Assembly: GCA_934572335.1 (NCBI GenBank)
Contig: CAKTKU010000020.1
Location: 1-37,182 of the forward strand
Source: an uncultured Oscillospiraceae bacterium
GTDB lineage: Bacteria > Bacillota > Clostridia > Oscillospirales > Oscillospiraceae
DNA: 37,182 nt
Reading direction: 5' to 3'
Shown here: piece after piece, positions 23,800 through 31,570 of the stretch
Layout of the letters: every line of letters begins with the position of its first letter
Position numbering within the stretch: the stretch's first letter is position 1
The notes under the pieces: model-generated
Seen by the model: only the letters and a program-made list of their open reading frames with translations
Told to the model about the DNA's origin: nothing
Database searches by the model: none
Position numbers and translations under genes: made by a program

Positions 23800-24054
23800 A
23801 TGTTTGAGACCAAAATAAAAGTCGGCGGGATGATGTGCGGCATGTGCGAAGCACATATCAACGACGCTGTGCGCGCCGCGTGCCCCGTGAAGAAGGTCAC
23901 TTCCTCCCATTCCAAGGGCGAGACCGTCATTCTCACTGAGACTGAGCCCGACACCGCCGCGATAAAGGCCGCGATAGAGGCCACGGGCTACGATGTCGGC
24001 GAGATAACCACCAAGCCCTACGAGAAGAAGGGTCTGTTCGGCTTCAAGCACTGA
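23800..24054 (+). CDS. HMA-domain heavy-metal-binding protein
   Basis: The 84-residue protein is a single HMA (CopZ-like) fold with the metal loop GMMCGMCEAHI (about 10-20; the usual form is GMxCxxC), beta-strand HSKGETVILTET and helix AAIKAAIEATGYDVG. Such proteins carry Cu+ or other soft metals in the cytoplasm and hand them to ATPases. The tail KKGLFGFKH is seen in several Clostridial members. AGAAGGAG is nine bases before the ATG. It sits between the feo operon and the CsoR gene, so a copper role is the better guess. Confidence 0.9.
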   Translation: MFETKIKVGGMMCGMCEAHINDAVRAACPVKKVTSSHSKGETVILTETEPDTAAIKAAIEATGYDVGEITTKPYEKKGLFGFKH

Positions 24055-24138
24055 GCGCCGCACTTGACTTCGCCGCCCGGGGCAGATATAATAAGGCAAA
24101 AGCAAAACTGCCGCAGAGGCGGATCGGAGGTCACGCGG

Positions 24139-24414
24139 ATGAAACAGTGCATAGATGCTGAAAACCTGCACAGAAGACTGAAAAAAATAATAGGTCAGGT
24201 GCAGGCGATCGACCGCATGGTGGATGAGGACGTCCCGTGCGAGGACGTGCTGGCGCAGATAAACGCCGCAAAGTCCGCGCTGCATAAATGCGGGCAGGTC
24301 GTGCTTGAGGGGCATATCAACCACTGCGTGCGCGACGGCATAAAGCACGGCGACGCGGAGAAGACGATAGAGAGCTTCACCAAGGCTGTCGAGCGCTTCG
24401 CGAACATGACCTAA
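24139..24414 (+). CDS. csoR: CsoR-family metal-sensing repressor
   Basis: The 91-residue all-helical protein has the CsoR/RcnR (DUF156) core RRLKKIIGQVQAIDRMV and the Cu+ ligand set Cys34, His59 and Cys63 (HINHC), spaced as in CsoR. In the apo form CsoR binds G/C-tract palindromes and releases them on binding Cu+. Two such palindromes lie upstream of the next gene. The start is the ATG nine bases after GGAGG. It follows the HMA gene by 84 bases and is probably co-transcribed with it. Confidence 0.9.
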   Translation: MKQCIDAENLHRRLKKIIGQVQAIDRMVDEDVPCEDVLAQINAAKSALHKCGQVVLEGHINHCVRDGIKHGDAEKTIESFTKAVERFANMT

Positions 24415-24437
24415 GAATACAGCTGCATATGCAAACC

Positions 24438-24486
24438 ATACCGCCGCAGATGGCTCAAGCCTGAGTCTGTCCGCGGCGGTATTTTT
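24438..24486 (+). terminator. Terminator after csoR
   Basis: ATACCGCCGC and GCGGCGGTAT form a perfect 10-bp stem around a partly paired loop and are followed by TTTT. Confidence 0.85.
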
Positions 24487-24518
24487 ATGTTTTTTTGCGG
24501 AAAATTTTATTTTGCAGC

Positions 24519-24548
24519 TTGACATACCCATACCCCCATAGGTATGAT
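24519..24548 (+). promoter_or_regulatory. Promoter of the truncated ATPase gene
   Basis: TTGACA and TATGAT are separated by 18 bases. The spacer contains one CsoR-like operator and the start region a second. Confidence 0.75.
24530..24545. promoter_or_regulatory. CsoR-like operator 1
   Basis: ATACC and GGTAT flank CCCATA within the -35/-10 spacer. This is the CsoR G/C-tract palindrome pattern and would block polymerase when occupied. Confidence 0.65.
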
Positions 24549-24564
24549 ATGCGTGTTGATACCC

Positions 24565-24580
24565 ATACCCCATAGGGTAT
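24565..24580. promoter_or_regulatory. CsoR-like operator 2
   Basis: ATACCC and GGGTAT flank CATA in a perfect inverted repeat, 35 bases after operator 1, with similar preceding bases. The two sites look like a duplication. Confidence 0.7.
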
Positions 24581-24596
24581 GCAAAGGAGGGGTTTT

Positions 24597-25139
24597 ATGA
24601 AAAGGATAACCGACGCGCTCGAGGCGTTTCTGGACTGGGGCGGAACGAAAAAGGACATCGCGCTGCTGACGGGCGATAATGAGCGCGCCGCGGGCGCGAT
24701 CGCGGCAAAGCTCGGCATAAGCGAGTGGCGCGCGGCGCTGCTGCCGGAGGGCAAGCTGGACTACATAAAAGCCCGAGAGAGCGCAGGACACGGCGTGTGC
24801 ATGATCGGCGACGGGATAAACGACGCACCGGCGCTCAAGTGCGCGACGGTCGGCATCGCGATGGGCGGCGTCGGCAGTGACATTGCCGTGGACGCGGCGG
24901 ACATCGCCCTTGTCAATGACGAGATACGCGAGCTGCCGCACCTGACGGCGCTGGCAAAGCGGATGATGGGGACGATAAAGCTCAATCTGACGTTCTCGCT
25001 GACGCTCAACTTTGTGGCAATAGTGCTGGCGATCACCGGGGTGCTCGACCCCGTGGTCGGCGCATTGGTGCATAACGCGGGCTCCGTGCTCGTGATAACA
25101 AATTCCGCATTACTTTTGAATTGGAGGAAAAAGAAATGA
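24597..25139 (+). CDS. C-terminal fragment of a P1B-type heavy-metal ATPase
   Basis: The 180-residue product corresponds only to the end of a P-type ATPase: part of the P domain (LLTGDNERAA near 27, GDGINDAPAL near 75) and the last two transmembrane helices (about 130-175). The HMA domains, first six helices, actuator domain and DKTGT phosphorylation site are absent, so it cannot pump. Yet it has a good start (AAAGGAGGGG before the ATG), a strong promoter and two CsoR-like operators. The last helix reads HNAGSVLVITNS rather than the CopA-type MxxSS. I infer an internal in-frame deletion that joined the original promoter and first codons to the 3' end. Confidence 0.8.
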   Translation: MKRITDALEAFLDWGGTKKDIALLTGDNERAAGAIAAKLGISEWRAALLPEGKLDYIKARESAGHGVCMIGDGINDAPALKCATVGIAMGGVGSDIAVDAADIALVNDEIRELPHLTALAKRMMGTIKLNLTFSLTLNFVAIVLAITGVLDPVVGALVHNAGSVLVITNSALLLNWRKKK

Positions 25140-25144
25140 GAAAA

Positions 25145-25185
25145 TCCAACGCGGATGCCCCTAGCACTGGGGTATCCGCGTTGGA
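25145..25185. other. Long hairpin after the ATPase fragment
   Basis: A 17-bp stem with one G-T pair and a seven-base loop starts six bases after the stop codon. On the minus strand it is followed by ATTTTCTCATTT, so it may act as a terminator for the hydrogenase operon. Confidence 0.6.
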
Positions 25186-25222
25186 AAAAGAGGTATGTAA
25201 GAATAGAATCAGATTTATCCGG

Positions 25223-25248
25223 CGCGGGCATGAGCCCGCGTCTTTTTT
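25223..25248 (+). terminator. Terminator of the ATPase-fragment transcript
   Basis: CGCGGGC and GCCCGCG close an ATGA loop and are followed by TCTTTTTT. Confidence 0.8.
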
Positions 25249-25258
25249 ATGCCGCGGC

Positions 25259-25783
25259 TTATTTCTTCATCGCCTTTTTGACCGGGATGGACACCACGGC
25301 GCCGAGAACGCCGCCGATGAGGGCGGTGACGAGCTGCGGCCAGGAGAACATTGCGCTCATGACGGCGACCTGCTTCTCGGCAAGCCCCAGCACCGGCAGC
25401 AGCAGCTTCACGACGACGAGATACAGCGCCGCGAACTTCAGCACCGCCGCCGCGATGACCGCGGCGCACTCGCGCACCCATGCGCGGTCGAGCTTTTTAT
25501 ACACAAAGGCATACACCAGCACGAGCACGATGTTGCCCACGGAGATTACGGGGACGATCTGGATGAGCGCGGGACCCACGCCGACGAGGAACGCCGCAAA
25601 CGGAGAGATGAGCGCGACGGTGAAGCCGCACCACAGCCCGCCGCACAGCGTCGCCACGACGAGCACCATGTTGACGCAGGAGCCGGTGACGAACTGCCCC
25701 AAGGGCTTTGTCACAAATTGCAGTGCGACGAGAACGGCGATCATGACCGCCGTGCGGCACAGCCAGAGCGTTTTTTTGCTCAT
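25259..25783 (-). CDS. ECF-type transporter S component
   Basis: The 174-residue membrane protein has five to six hydrophobic helices and the typical S-component style (RTAVMIAVLVALQF start, a SxVNMVLVVATLCGG segment, basic C terminus VKKAMKK). S components bind a vitamin or metal-containing substrate and pair with the shared ECF energising module encoded elsewhere. The substrate cannot be read from the sequence. Its ATG overlaps the stop of the hydrogenase gene in ATGA, implying translational coupling. It could import a cofactor or precursor related to hydrogenase function, but this is inference. Confidence 0.8.
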   Translation of the reverse strand: MSKKTLWLCRTAVMIAVLVALQFVTKPLGQFVTGSCVNMVLVVATLCGGLWCGFTVALISPFAAFLVGVGPALIQIVPVISVGNIVLVLVYAFVYKKLDRAWVRECAAVIAAAVLKFAALYLVVVKLLLPVLGLAEKQVAVMSAMFSWPQLVTALIGGVLGAVVSIPVKKAMKK

Positions 25784-27228
25784 TGTCCTTCTCCTCCCCC
25801 GGAAACGGCGCTGTCAAACTCGGTCATTGCGATGTCGAGCGAGTCCTTTATATTCTGCGTATGCGCCTTCTTGCTGAACGAATCGACCTTGACGCGGTTA
25901 GCGTCGCTGTGCACCATGTTGCCTGCGCCGTTGACGCAGCCGCCCATGCACGCCATACCCTCGACAAAGTTCGCGTCGAGCTTGCCGCGGGAGGCTTTCA
26001 GCAGCGCAGCGCGGCATTCCTCAATGCCGTCACAGCTCAGCGGCTTGAGATCAAATTCGCTCCCCTGCTCGCGCAGTGCCTCCGCTGCCGCCGCGGCGAG
26101 ACCGCCGCAGTGCGCGAAGATGCGCCCGAAGCCGGAGGCGTCGTTCAGCTCGCTCTCCTCCATGGATGTAATGTCCAGCTCGCGGCTGTCGAACATCGCC
26201 TGAAGCTCCTCAAACGTGAGGACGCAGTCGACATACCTGTGCACCTCAGGCAGCTGGAACTCCGCCTTTTTGGCGGTGCAGGGACCGATGAACACGGTCT
26301 TTGCGTCGGGGTCGAGCTCCTTTATGCGCTTGGCGATCGTCGCCATGGGGGACATATTGTGCGAGACGTTTTCCGCAAGCGCCGGGAACTGCTTTTTCAC
26401 GAGGCTGACGAACGCGGGGCAGCAGGAGCTGGTGAGAAAGCCGCGCTCGGCAAGCTCCGCCGCCTCGGCATAGGCGACCATGTCCGCGCCCAGCGCCGCC
26501 TCGACGACCTTGTGGAAGCCGAGTGCCTTTATGCCGGTGATGACCTGACCGGGCTTGGCATAGGTGAACTGGCTGACGATGGCAGGCGCGACGATGGCAT
26601 ACACCCGCTCGCTCAGGCGGAGCATTTTTATCGCGTCGAGGATAAACGACTTGTCCGAGACCGCGCCCCACGGGCACTGGTACACGCACGCGCCGCAGGA
26701 GACGCATTTATCGTTGTCGATCTTGACCGTGCCGTCCTCGTTCATGGAGATGGCGCCGATCTTGCAGGCGTTCTGGCAAGGGCGCTTGCGGTTGTATATT
26801 GCGCCGTAGGGGCAAGCTTTCGCGCACAGACCGCAGTTGACACACTTGGATTTATCTATATGCGCATGGTGGAACTCGTCATGCGTTATCGCGCCGCGGC
26901 GGCAGGCGTCCTCACAGCGGTGGGCGATACAGCCGCGGCACACGTCAGTGACGGTATAGCCGCCGGTCGGGCAGTCGTCACAGGCGATGTCGATGGCTTC
27001 GATGACATTGGGGTTATTTCTGTCCCCTCCCGCGGCGAGCTTGACGCGCTCGGCCAGTATGGCGCGCTCCTTATACACGCAGCAGCGCATGGTCGGCACC
27101 TTGCCGGGGATTATCTCCTTGGGGATGTCCAAAAACGAAGTATAAAAGTCGCCCTCCCACGCATGCTTTGCGACGGTGCGTAAGACCTTGTACTTCAAAT
27201 GTTGGACCTTGGTATCGAATTTGTACAT
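25780..27228 (-). CDS. Monomeric [FeFe] hydrogenase, group B-like
   Basis: The 482-residue enzyme should interconvert H2 with protons and electrons in the cytoplasm. N-terminal Cys clusters (about 83-110) and two 4Fe-4S ferredoxin motifs (CVNCGLCAKACP near 129-140, CVSCGACVYQCP near 175-186) precede the H-cluster domain with L1 TSSCCPAF (266-273), L2 GPCTAKKAE (315-323) and L3 EGMACMGGC (423-431). The Ala in L1 and overall length fit group B rather than group A. The H-cluster cysteines are intact. GGGGGGAG precedes the ATG. A LysR-type gene lies upstream on the same strand, and maturases HydEFG are not in the window. Confidence 0.92.
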   Translation of the reverse strand: MYKFDTKVQHLKYKVLRTVAKHAWEGDFYTSFLDIPKEIIPGKVPTMRCCVYKERAILAERVKLAAGGDRNNPNVIEAIDIACDDCPTGGYTVTDVCRGCIAHRCEDACRRGAITHDEFHHAHIDKSKCVNCGLCAKACPYGAIYNRKRPCQNACKIGAISMNEDGTVKIDNDKCVSCGACVYQCPWGAVSDKSFILDAIKMLRLSERVYAIVAPAIVSQFTYAKPGQVITGIKALGFHKVVEAALGADMVAYAEAAELAERGFLTSSCCPAFVSLVKKQFPALAENVSHNMSPMATIAKRIKELDPDAKTVFIGPCTAKKAEFQLPEVHRYVDCVLTFEELQAMFDSRELDITSMEESELNDASGFGRIFAHCGGLAAAAAEALREQGSEFDLKPLSCDGIEECRAALLKASRGKLDANFVEGMACMGGCVNGAGNMVHSDANRVKVDSFSKKAHTQNIKDSLDIAMTEFDSAVSGGGEGQ

Positions 27229-27343
27229 TACACTCCCCCCTGCTTCATCTATACACGTGGCTCTTGATAGTATAATAAATCAAATATCCAAGTTTGGGAA
27301 ATGCATATTGCATAACACGGTATACAAAAAATACATGCCTATA

Positions 27344-28282
27344 TTATAATGTCGGCAGACGCATTATGTCATGCTCAACATCGAGGAGGCTGTTCATGAA
27401 CGCCTGTTCAAACGCCGTCTCGCGGCGGAAGCGGCGCGTTATCACCACGTCCTCGAAAAGCCCTGTCTCGTTCTCGCTCAGCGGGATCTGGACAAGGTCG
27501 TTCGCCGCGAGGATGTCCGGCGGCAGGGGCGAGACGAGCATGAACGTGTCCGGCACGTTGCGCAGAAAGTCAAACTGGCTGCCGCGCTCAAAAAGCGTGA
27601 CGGATTTTTGGTACACCCCGGTTTTATAGAGCTGATCCGTCCACTTGTCGGAGAAGTTGACCGAGTAATTATCCCCGTGGACAAGGGCGGTGTGCTGCGC
27701 AAGATCAGCCATGCGGACGCTCTCCCGTCCGGCAAGCGCGTGACCGCGGCTCATGACCGCGACGAAGCGGAACGTCAGAATCTCCTGCGCCTTGAGCTGC
27801 TTTTCCGCGAGCTGCTTTTTATAGTTCGCCGCGAACTCGACCGGGAGGCGGATAACGCCGAGATCGTACCCCAGCGCGGAGACGCAGTTGATAACGTCCT
27901 GATTGTTCGTCTCCTTATACGTGACGTTCAGCGTGTCCCCGCCGTGGCGCGCAAGCGCGTTGGAAAACGCATACGCCAGATAGCTCGCGCGCGGCACAGC
28001 CATGCGGAAAACAAGGCGCTCGCTGTATCCGTTCTTGAACGCCTGCTCGAACTCATCGTTCCGCCCGACAAGGCGCTCCGCCTCGGTGAGAAACGCCGTG
28101 CCCTCGTTCGTGACCTCCACGCCGGAGGCAGTGCGCGAGAAGAGCGTGATGTTGAATTCCTCCTCCAGCGCCTTTATGACGCGGCTGAGATTCGGCTGGT
28201 TCATGTATAGTCTCTCCGCCGCGCGGCTGATCGAGCCGCAGCGCCACACCTCGATGGCACATCTTAGCTGCTGAATGTTCAT
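27344..28282 (-). CDS. LysR-family transcriptional regulator
   Basis: The 312-residue protein has the N-terminal winged helix-turn-helix (MNIQQLRCAIEVWRCGSISR then AAERLYMNQPNLSRVIKALE) and a C-terminal substrate-binding-like effector domain from about residue 85. The start is the ATG after GGGAGGG (11 bases); the longer frame overlaps the operator. It precedes the hydrogenase gene by 115 bases, so the hydrogenase operon is the nearest candidate target. It is also divergent from the AtuA operon, for which it could be an alternative regulator. A TATAC-type palindrome at its own promoter suggests autoregulation. Confidence 0.92.
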   Translation of the reverse strand: MNIQQLRCAIEVWRCGSISRAAERLYMNQPNLSRVIKALEEEFNITLFSRTASGVEVTNEGTAFLTEAERLVGRNDEFEQAFKNGYSERLVFRMAVPRASYLAYAFSNALARHGGDTLNVTYKETNNQDVINCVSALGYDLGVIRLPVEFAANYKKQLAEKQLKAQEILTFRFVAVMSRGHALAGRESVRMADLAQHTALVHGDNYSVNFSDKWTDQLYKTGVYQKSVTLFERGSQFDFLRNVPDTFMLVSPLPPDILAANDLVQIPLSENETGLFEDVVITRRFRRETAFEQAFMNSLLDVEHDIMRLPTL

Positions 28283-28310
28283 GTATTTTTCACCCTCCCG
28301 CGTGTCTCTT

Positions 28311-28335
28311 CTATACATTTTTTATATATGTATAG
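28311..28335. promoter_or_regulatory. Palindrome at the LysR promoter
   Basis: CTATACAT and ATGTATAG, perfect 8-base arms separated by nine A/T bases, overlap the -10 and start region of the LysR gene. It fits a LysR autoregulatory site. Confidence 0.6.
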
Positions 28336-28362
28336 ACTAACATAGAATCGCCTAATTGTCAA
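28334..28362 (-). promoter_or_regulatory. Promoter of the LysR gene
   Basis: On the minus strand TTGACA and TAGTCT are separated by 17 bases. The -10 is weak and touches the palindrome. Confidence 0.5.
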
Positions 28363-28460
28363 TTCTGTGTCAATATTGGCAATACACACAAATTCAGGCG
28401 GCAAATTTCTGCACTTTTTACAAAATCAACGTTTTTCGCCGTTTTTATCACAAACTTCTG

Positions 28461-28489
28461 TTGACAAATCACTTGCTCAATGCTAGTAT
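28461..28489 (+). promoter_or_regulatory. Promoter of the AtuA operon
   Basis: TTGACA and TAGTAT are separated by 17 bases. The operator at 28492 begins two bases after the -10. Confidence 0.75.
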
Positions 28490-28491
28490 CA

Positions 28492-28511
28492 CGTTGTACT
28501 ACAACGTTGTA
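28492..28511. promoter_or_regulatory. Operator of the AtuA operon
   Basis: The palindrome CGTTGTACTACAACG overlaps a second palindrome TACAACGTTGTA with a central CG, as in LacI-family operators. CGTTGTACTACAACGTT recurs exactly at the thiolase promoter (35796-35812, minus strand), in the same orientation relative to transcription. Confidence 0.8.
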
Positions 28512-28557
28512 ACTAATGCGTGCGCATTCAGTCCTTACTCAAAAGGAGGTAAACAAT

Positions 28558-29928
28558 TTGAGTAAACAGATCTCTATCGGAGGAGGTCAAGGCTTCTGGG
28601 GCGACAGCAACGATGCCGCCATTCATATGATCCGCACTGCAGAGCTGGATTATATGGCCTGTGACTATCTTGCCGAGCTGACGCTGTCGATCATGCAGCG
28701 GCAGAAGTTGAAGAACCCCCAAGCCGGTTACGCCAGAGACTTTCTGAAGCTTATGGACATAATCGCGGAGGAAGCCTACCAGAAGAAAGTCGGTATCCTC
28801 ACAAACGCCGGTGGCATGAACATCACCGCGTGCGTGGATAAGCTCAAGGAGATGGTCGAGGGCAAGGGGCTTCACGGCTACAAGATCGGTTACGTTCTCG
28901 GCGACGACCTGCTCGACCGCATCCCAGAGCTCGCGGCAGAGGGCATCAAGTTTGAGAACATGGACGGCACAGGCTGCTTTGACGACATCAAGGACAGGAT
29001 CGTCAACGCGAACGTCTACTACGGCCGCGAGCCTATCATGGACTGCCTCGGCATGGGCGCGGACACCGTTCTGACCGGGCGCGCGACAGACTCCGCCCTG
29101 TTCCTCGCTCCCCTCGCCTACCGCATGGGGTGGAAAGAGGGCGACTGGGACAACCTTGCACGCGGCATAATGGCAGGTCATCTGCTTGAGTGCGGCGGTC
29201 AGGGCGCCGGCGGCAACTTCCAGTATGACTGGCGCTCCGTCCCAGACATGGATCAGCTCGGCTTCCCCATCGCCAAGGTCAGCGACGATGATTTCATCAT
29301 CACCAAAGCGCCCGACTGCGGAGGTCTCATCAGCCGTGAGAGCGTCTCGGAGCAGTTCCTCTATGAGGTGCATGATCCCGCGAACTACATCACGCCTGAC
29401 GTCACCGTTGACATCAGCCGCGCCACGCTCACGAACGCCGGTGAAAACCAGGTGCGCGTAGGCAATGTGCACGGCAAGGAAAAGCCGGATATGCTCAAGC
29501 TTTGCATCGGCTACCACGCCGGTTGGAAGGTCGTGACATACCTGAGCTTTGCATGGCCCAACGCCTACGAAAAGGCACAGTACGCCGCGGACATTCTCAT
29601 GAAGAAAATGCAGCGCAAGGGCATGAAGGCGGACGAGGTGCATATAAGCTACCTCGGCATCAACGCCCTGCACCTCGGCGTGGCGGACATGCGCCCGGAG
29701 CTGGTAGACAACGCCAACGAGTGCGTGCTGCGCATCGCGATACGCGCGCAGGACAAGGCCGAGGTGGAGAAGATCATCCCCGAAATCTCCCCGCTGCAGC
29801 TCAACGGTCCTCCGGGAGCAAGCTTCTTCGGCGGACGCGCCAAGGCGACAGAGGTCATCGGTCTCTATCCCACGCTCATCCCGCGCGACGCCGTCAGGCT
29901 CACAAGTCATATCGTGGAGGTGAAATAA
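28558..29928 (+). CDS. AtuA-family (DUF1446) acyl-metabolism protein
   Basis: The 456-residue protein matches the DUF1446/AtuA family from the start (ISIGGGQGFWGDSNDAA) through GILTNAGGMN (about 92-101), YVLGDD, GRATDSALFLAPLAYRMGW and HLLECGGQGAGGN. In Pseudomonas AtuA belongs to the acyclic terpene (citronellol/geraniol) pathway but its reaction is not established. Here it lacks the C-terminal ferredoxin-like domain, which is encoded by the next gene. The start is a TTG eight bases after AGGAGG; no ATG is better placed. The linked CoA-transferase and thiolase support a role on acyl-CoA or organic acids. Confidence 0.88.
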   Translation: MSKQISIGGGQGFWGDSNDAAIHMIRTAELDYMACDYLAELTLSIMQRQKLKNPQAGYARDFLKLMDIIAEEAYQKKVGILTNAGGMNITACVDKLKEMVEGKGLHGYKIGYVLGDDLLDRIPELAAEGIKFENMDGTGCFDDIKDRIVNANVYYGREPIMDCLGMGADTVLTGRATDSALFLAPLAYRMGWKEGDWDNLARGIMAGHLLECGGQGAGGNFQYDWRSVPDMDQLGFPIAKVSDDDFIITKAPDCGGLISRESVSEQFLYEVHDPANYITPDVTVDISRATLTNAGENQVRVGNVHGKEKPDMLKLCIGYHAGWKVVTYLSFAWPNAYEKAQYAADILMKKMQRKGMKADEVHISYLGINALHLGVADMRPELVDNANECVLRIAIRAQDKAEVEKIIPEISPLQLNGPPGASFFGGRAKATEVIGLYPTLIPRDAVRLTSHIVEVK

Positions 29929-29929
29929 G

Positions 29930-30259
29930 TTGGAGATATATCTTCTTCAAATCGCGCATGGCCGCTCCGGCGACAAGGGCGACACGAGCAATGTCTGCGT
30001 TTTCGCCAGAAAGCCGGAATACTACGACATTATAAAGCGCGAGGTCACCGTCGAAAAGGTGCATGAATATTTCGGCGATATGGTCAAGGGCGACATCACA
30101 CGCTATGAAGTTCCCTCTCTGGATGGCTTCAACTTCGTGATGCACCACGCCCTCGGCGGCGGCGCAACGCATTCACTGCGTCTCGACACGCTTGGCAAAT
30201 CCATGGGTTCGGCGTTCATGCGCATGAAAATCAACGTCGGGGAGGATGAACTGGTCTGA
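29930..30259 (+). CDS. AtuA C-terminal ferredoxin-fold-like subunit
   Basis: The 109-residue protein has HGRSGDKGDTSNVCVFARKP at its start and EYFGDMVKGDITRYEVPSLD in the middle, the conserved sequence of the C-terminal ferredoxin-fold domain of full-length AtuA proteins. It is therefore the second half of a split AtuA. It lies one base after the preceding stop codon, with a TTG start nine bases after GGAGG, so equal expression with the large subunit is likely. The HHALGGGATHSLRLDTLGKS segment is also conserved. Confidence 0.88.
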   Translation: MEIYLLQIAHGRSGDKGDTSNVCVFARKPEYYDIIKREVTVEKVHEYFGDMVKGDITRYEVPSLDGFNFVMHHALGGGATHSLRLDTLGKSMGSAFMRMKINVGEDELV

Positions 30260-31467
30260 TGAGTCAGCACGGAGCTTTGGAAAATCTGGTCGTGCTGGAT
30301 CTTACCCGCGTACTGGCAGGACCGTTCTGCACAATGATGCTCGCGGACATGGGCGCGAAGGTCATCAAAATAGAAATGCCGGTCTCCGGCGATGATACCC
30401 GCACCTATCCCCCGTTCCGCACCAACTGCAACGGTGAGCGCGAGAGTCTGTATTTTGCGAACATAAACCGCAACAAGCAGGGCATCACGCTCAATCTGAA
30501 AGCGCAGGAGGGCAAGGAAATATTCAAAAAGCTTGTCAAGACGGCGGACATTGTCGTGGAAAACTACCGTCCCGGCGTTATGGACAAGCTCGGTCTGGGC
30601 TATGATGTGCTCAAGGAGATCAATCCCCGCATCATCTACGGCTCTGTGTCTGGCTTCGGCAACACCGGCCCATACCGTCTGCGCCCCGGTTATGACATTC
30701 TCGGTCAGGCAATGGGCGGGCTGATGGCGATAACCGGCCCCAAGGGCGGCGAGCCGACCCGTGCGGGCAGCGCAATGGGCGATATTCTGGGCGGACTGCA
30801 TCTGACAGTCGGTCTGCTGGCGGCGGTCAACGCGCGCGGCATAACCGGCAAGGGGCAGCGCGTGGACATCAGCCTGATGGATTCCGTGATAGCAGCGACA
30901 GAAAACACCGCGATAAAATATCTCGAATCCGGCGTTATCCCGCCGCGCATGGGCAACCGCTACGCCGCGGTGTCTCCCTATGACGGGTTCAAGGCAAAGG
31001 ACGGCACGGTCATCATCGCCTGCGGCAACCAGAAGCTTTATGAAAAGCTCTGCACCGAGGTGCTTGACCGCCCGGACATGATAACCGATCCCCGCTTTGC
31101 CGACATGGTGGGCCGTCTTGAAAATCAGGACGCCATCCGCGACGTCATTGAGGAGAAGCTGGCGGACATGACGATGGATGAGGCGGTCGATCTCATCCTG
31201 TCCAAGGGCATACCGGCAGGACCCATATACGACATCAGTCAGATCCTCGCCGACCCGCAGGTCAAGGAGAGGGAAATGTTCGTGGAGATGGAGCATCCGA
31301 CGCTCGGTCATATGACCGTGAACGGCTGCGCCGTGAAGCTCGACGACACCGTCCCCTCTGTGCGCACCCCCGCCCCAGCACTCGGGCAGGACAATGACGC
31401 TGTTCTGCGTCAGCTCGGTCTGAGCGAGGGCGAGATCGACACCCTGCGCACCGGCGGCGTGATCTGA
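30259..31467 (+). CDS. Class III CoA-transferase, CaiB/BaiF family
   Basis: This 402-residue enzyme moves CoA between carboxylic acids. It has the N-terminal LTRVLAGPFCTMMLADMGAKVIKIE-type start, RPGVMDKLGLGYDVL, SGFGNTGPYRLRPGYD with the catalytic Asp (about residue 141), and VDISLMDSVI. It overlaps the AtuA small-subunit stop by one base (TGATG), so it is translated with it. It would activate the substrate of the pathway, using another CoA ester as donor. The acid cannot be identified from sequence. Confidence 0.95.
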   Translation: MSQHGALENLVVLDLTRVLAGPFCTMMLADMGAKVIKIEMPVSGDDTRTYPPFRTNCNGERESLYFANINRNKQGITLNLKAQEGKEIFKKLVKTADIVVENYRPGVMDKLGLGYDVLKEINPRIIYGSVSGFGNTGPYRLRPGYDILGQAMGGLMAITGPKGGEPTRAGSAMGDILGGLHLTVGLLAAVNARGITGKGQRVDISLMDSVIAATENTAIKYLESGVIPPRMGNRYAAVSPYDGFKAKDGTVIIACGNQKLYEKLCTEVLDRPDMITDPRFADMVGRLENQDAIRDVIEEKLADMTMDEAVDLILSKGIPAGPIYDISQILADPQVKEREMFVEMEHPTLGHMTVNGCAVKLDDTVPSVRTPAPALGQDNDAVLRQLGLSEGEIDTLRTGGVI

Positions 31468-31570
31468 GAGACACGTATACAGCACATACACACAATTCAT
31501 AAAACAAAATAGTCAAACACATGCACCAATCTCTTAATCAACATATATCACTTGATATTTAGGAGGATTT

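Noticed and set aside
24597..25139. Complete copper exporter CopA
   Set aside because: HMA domains, first six helices, actuator domain and phosphorylation motif are absent; only the C-terminal part exists.
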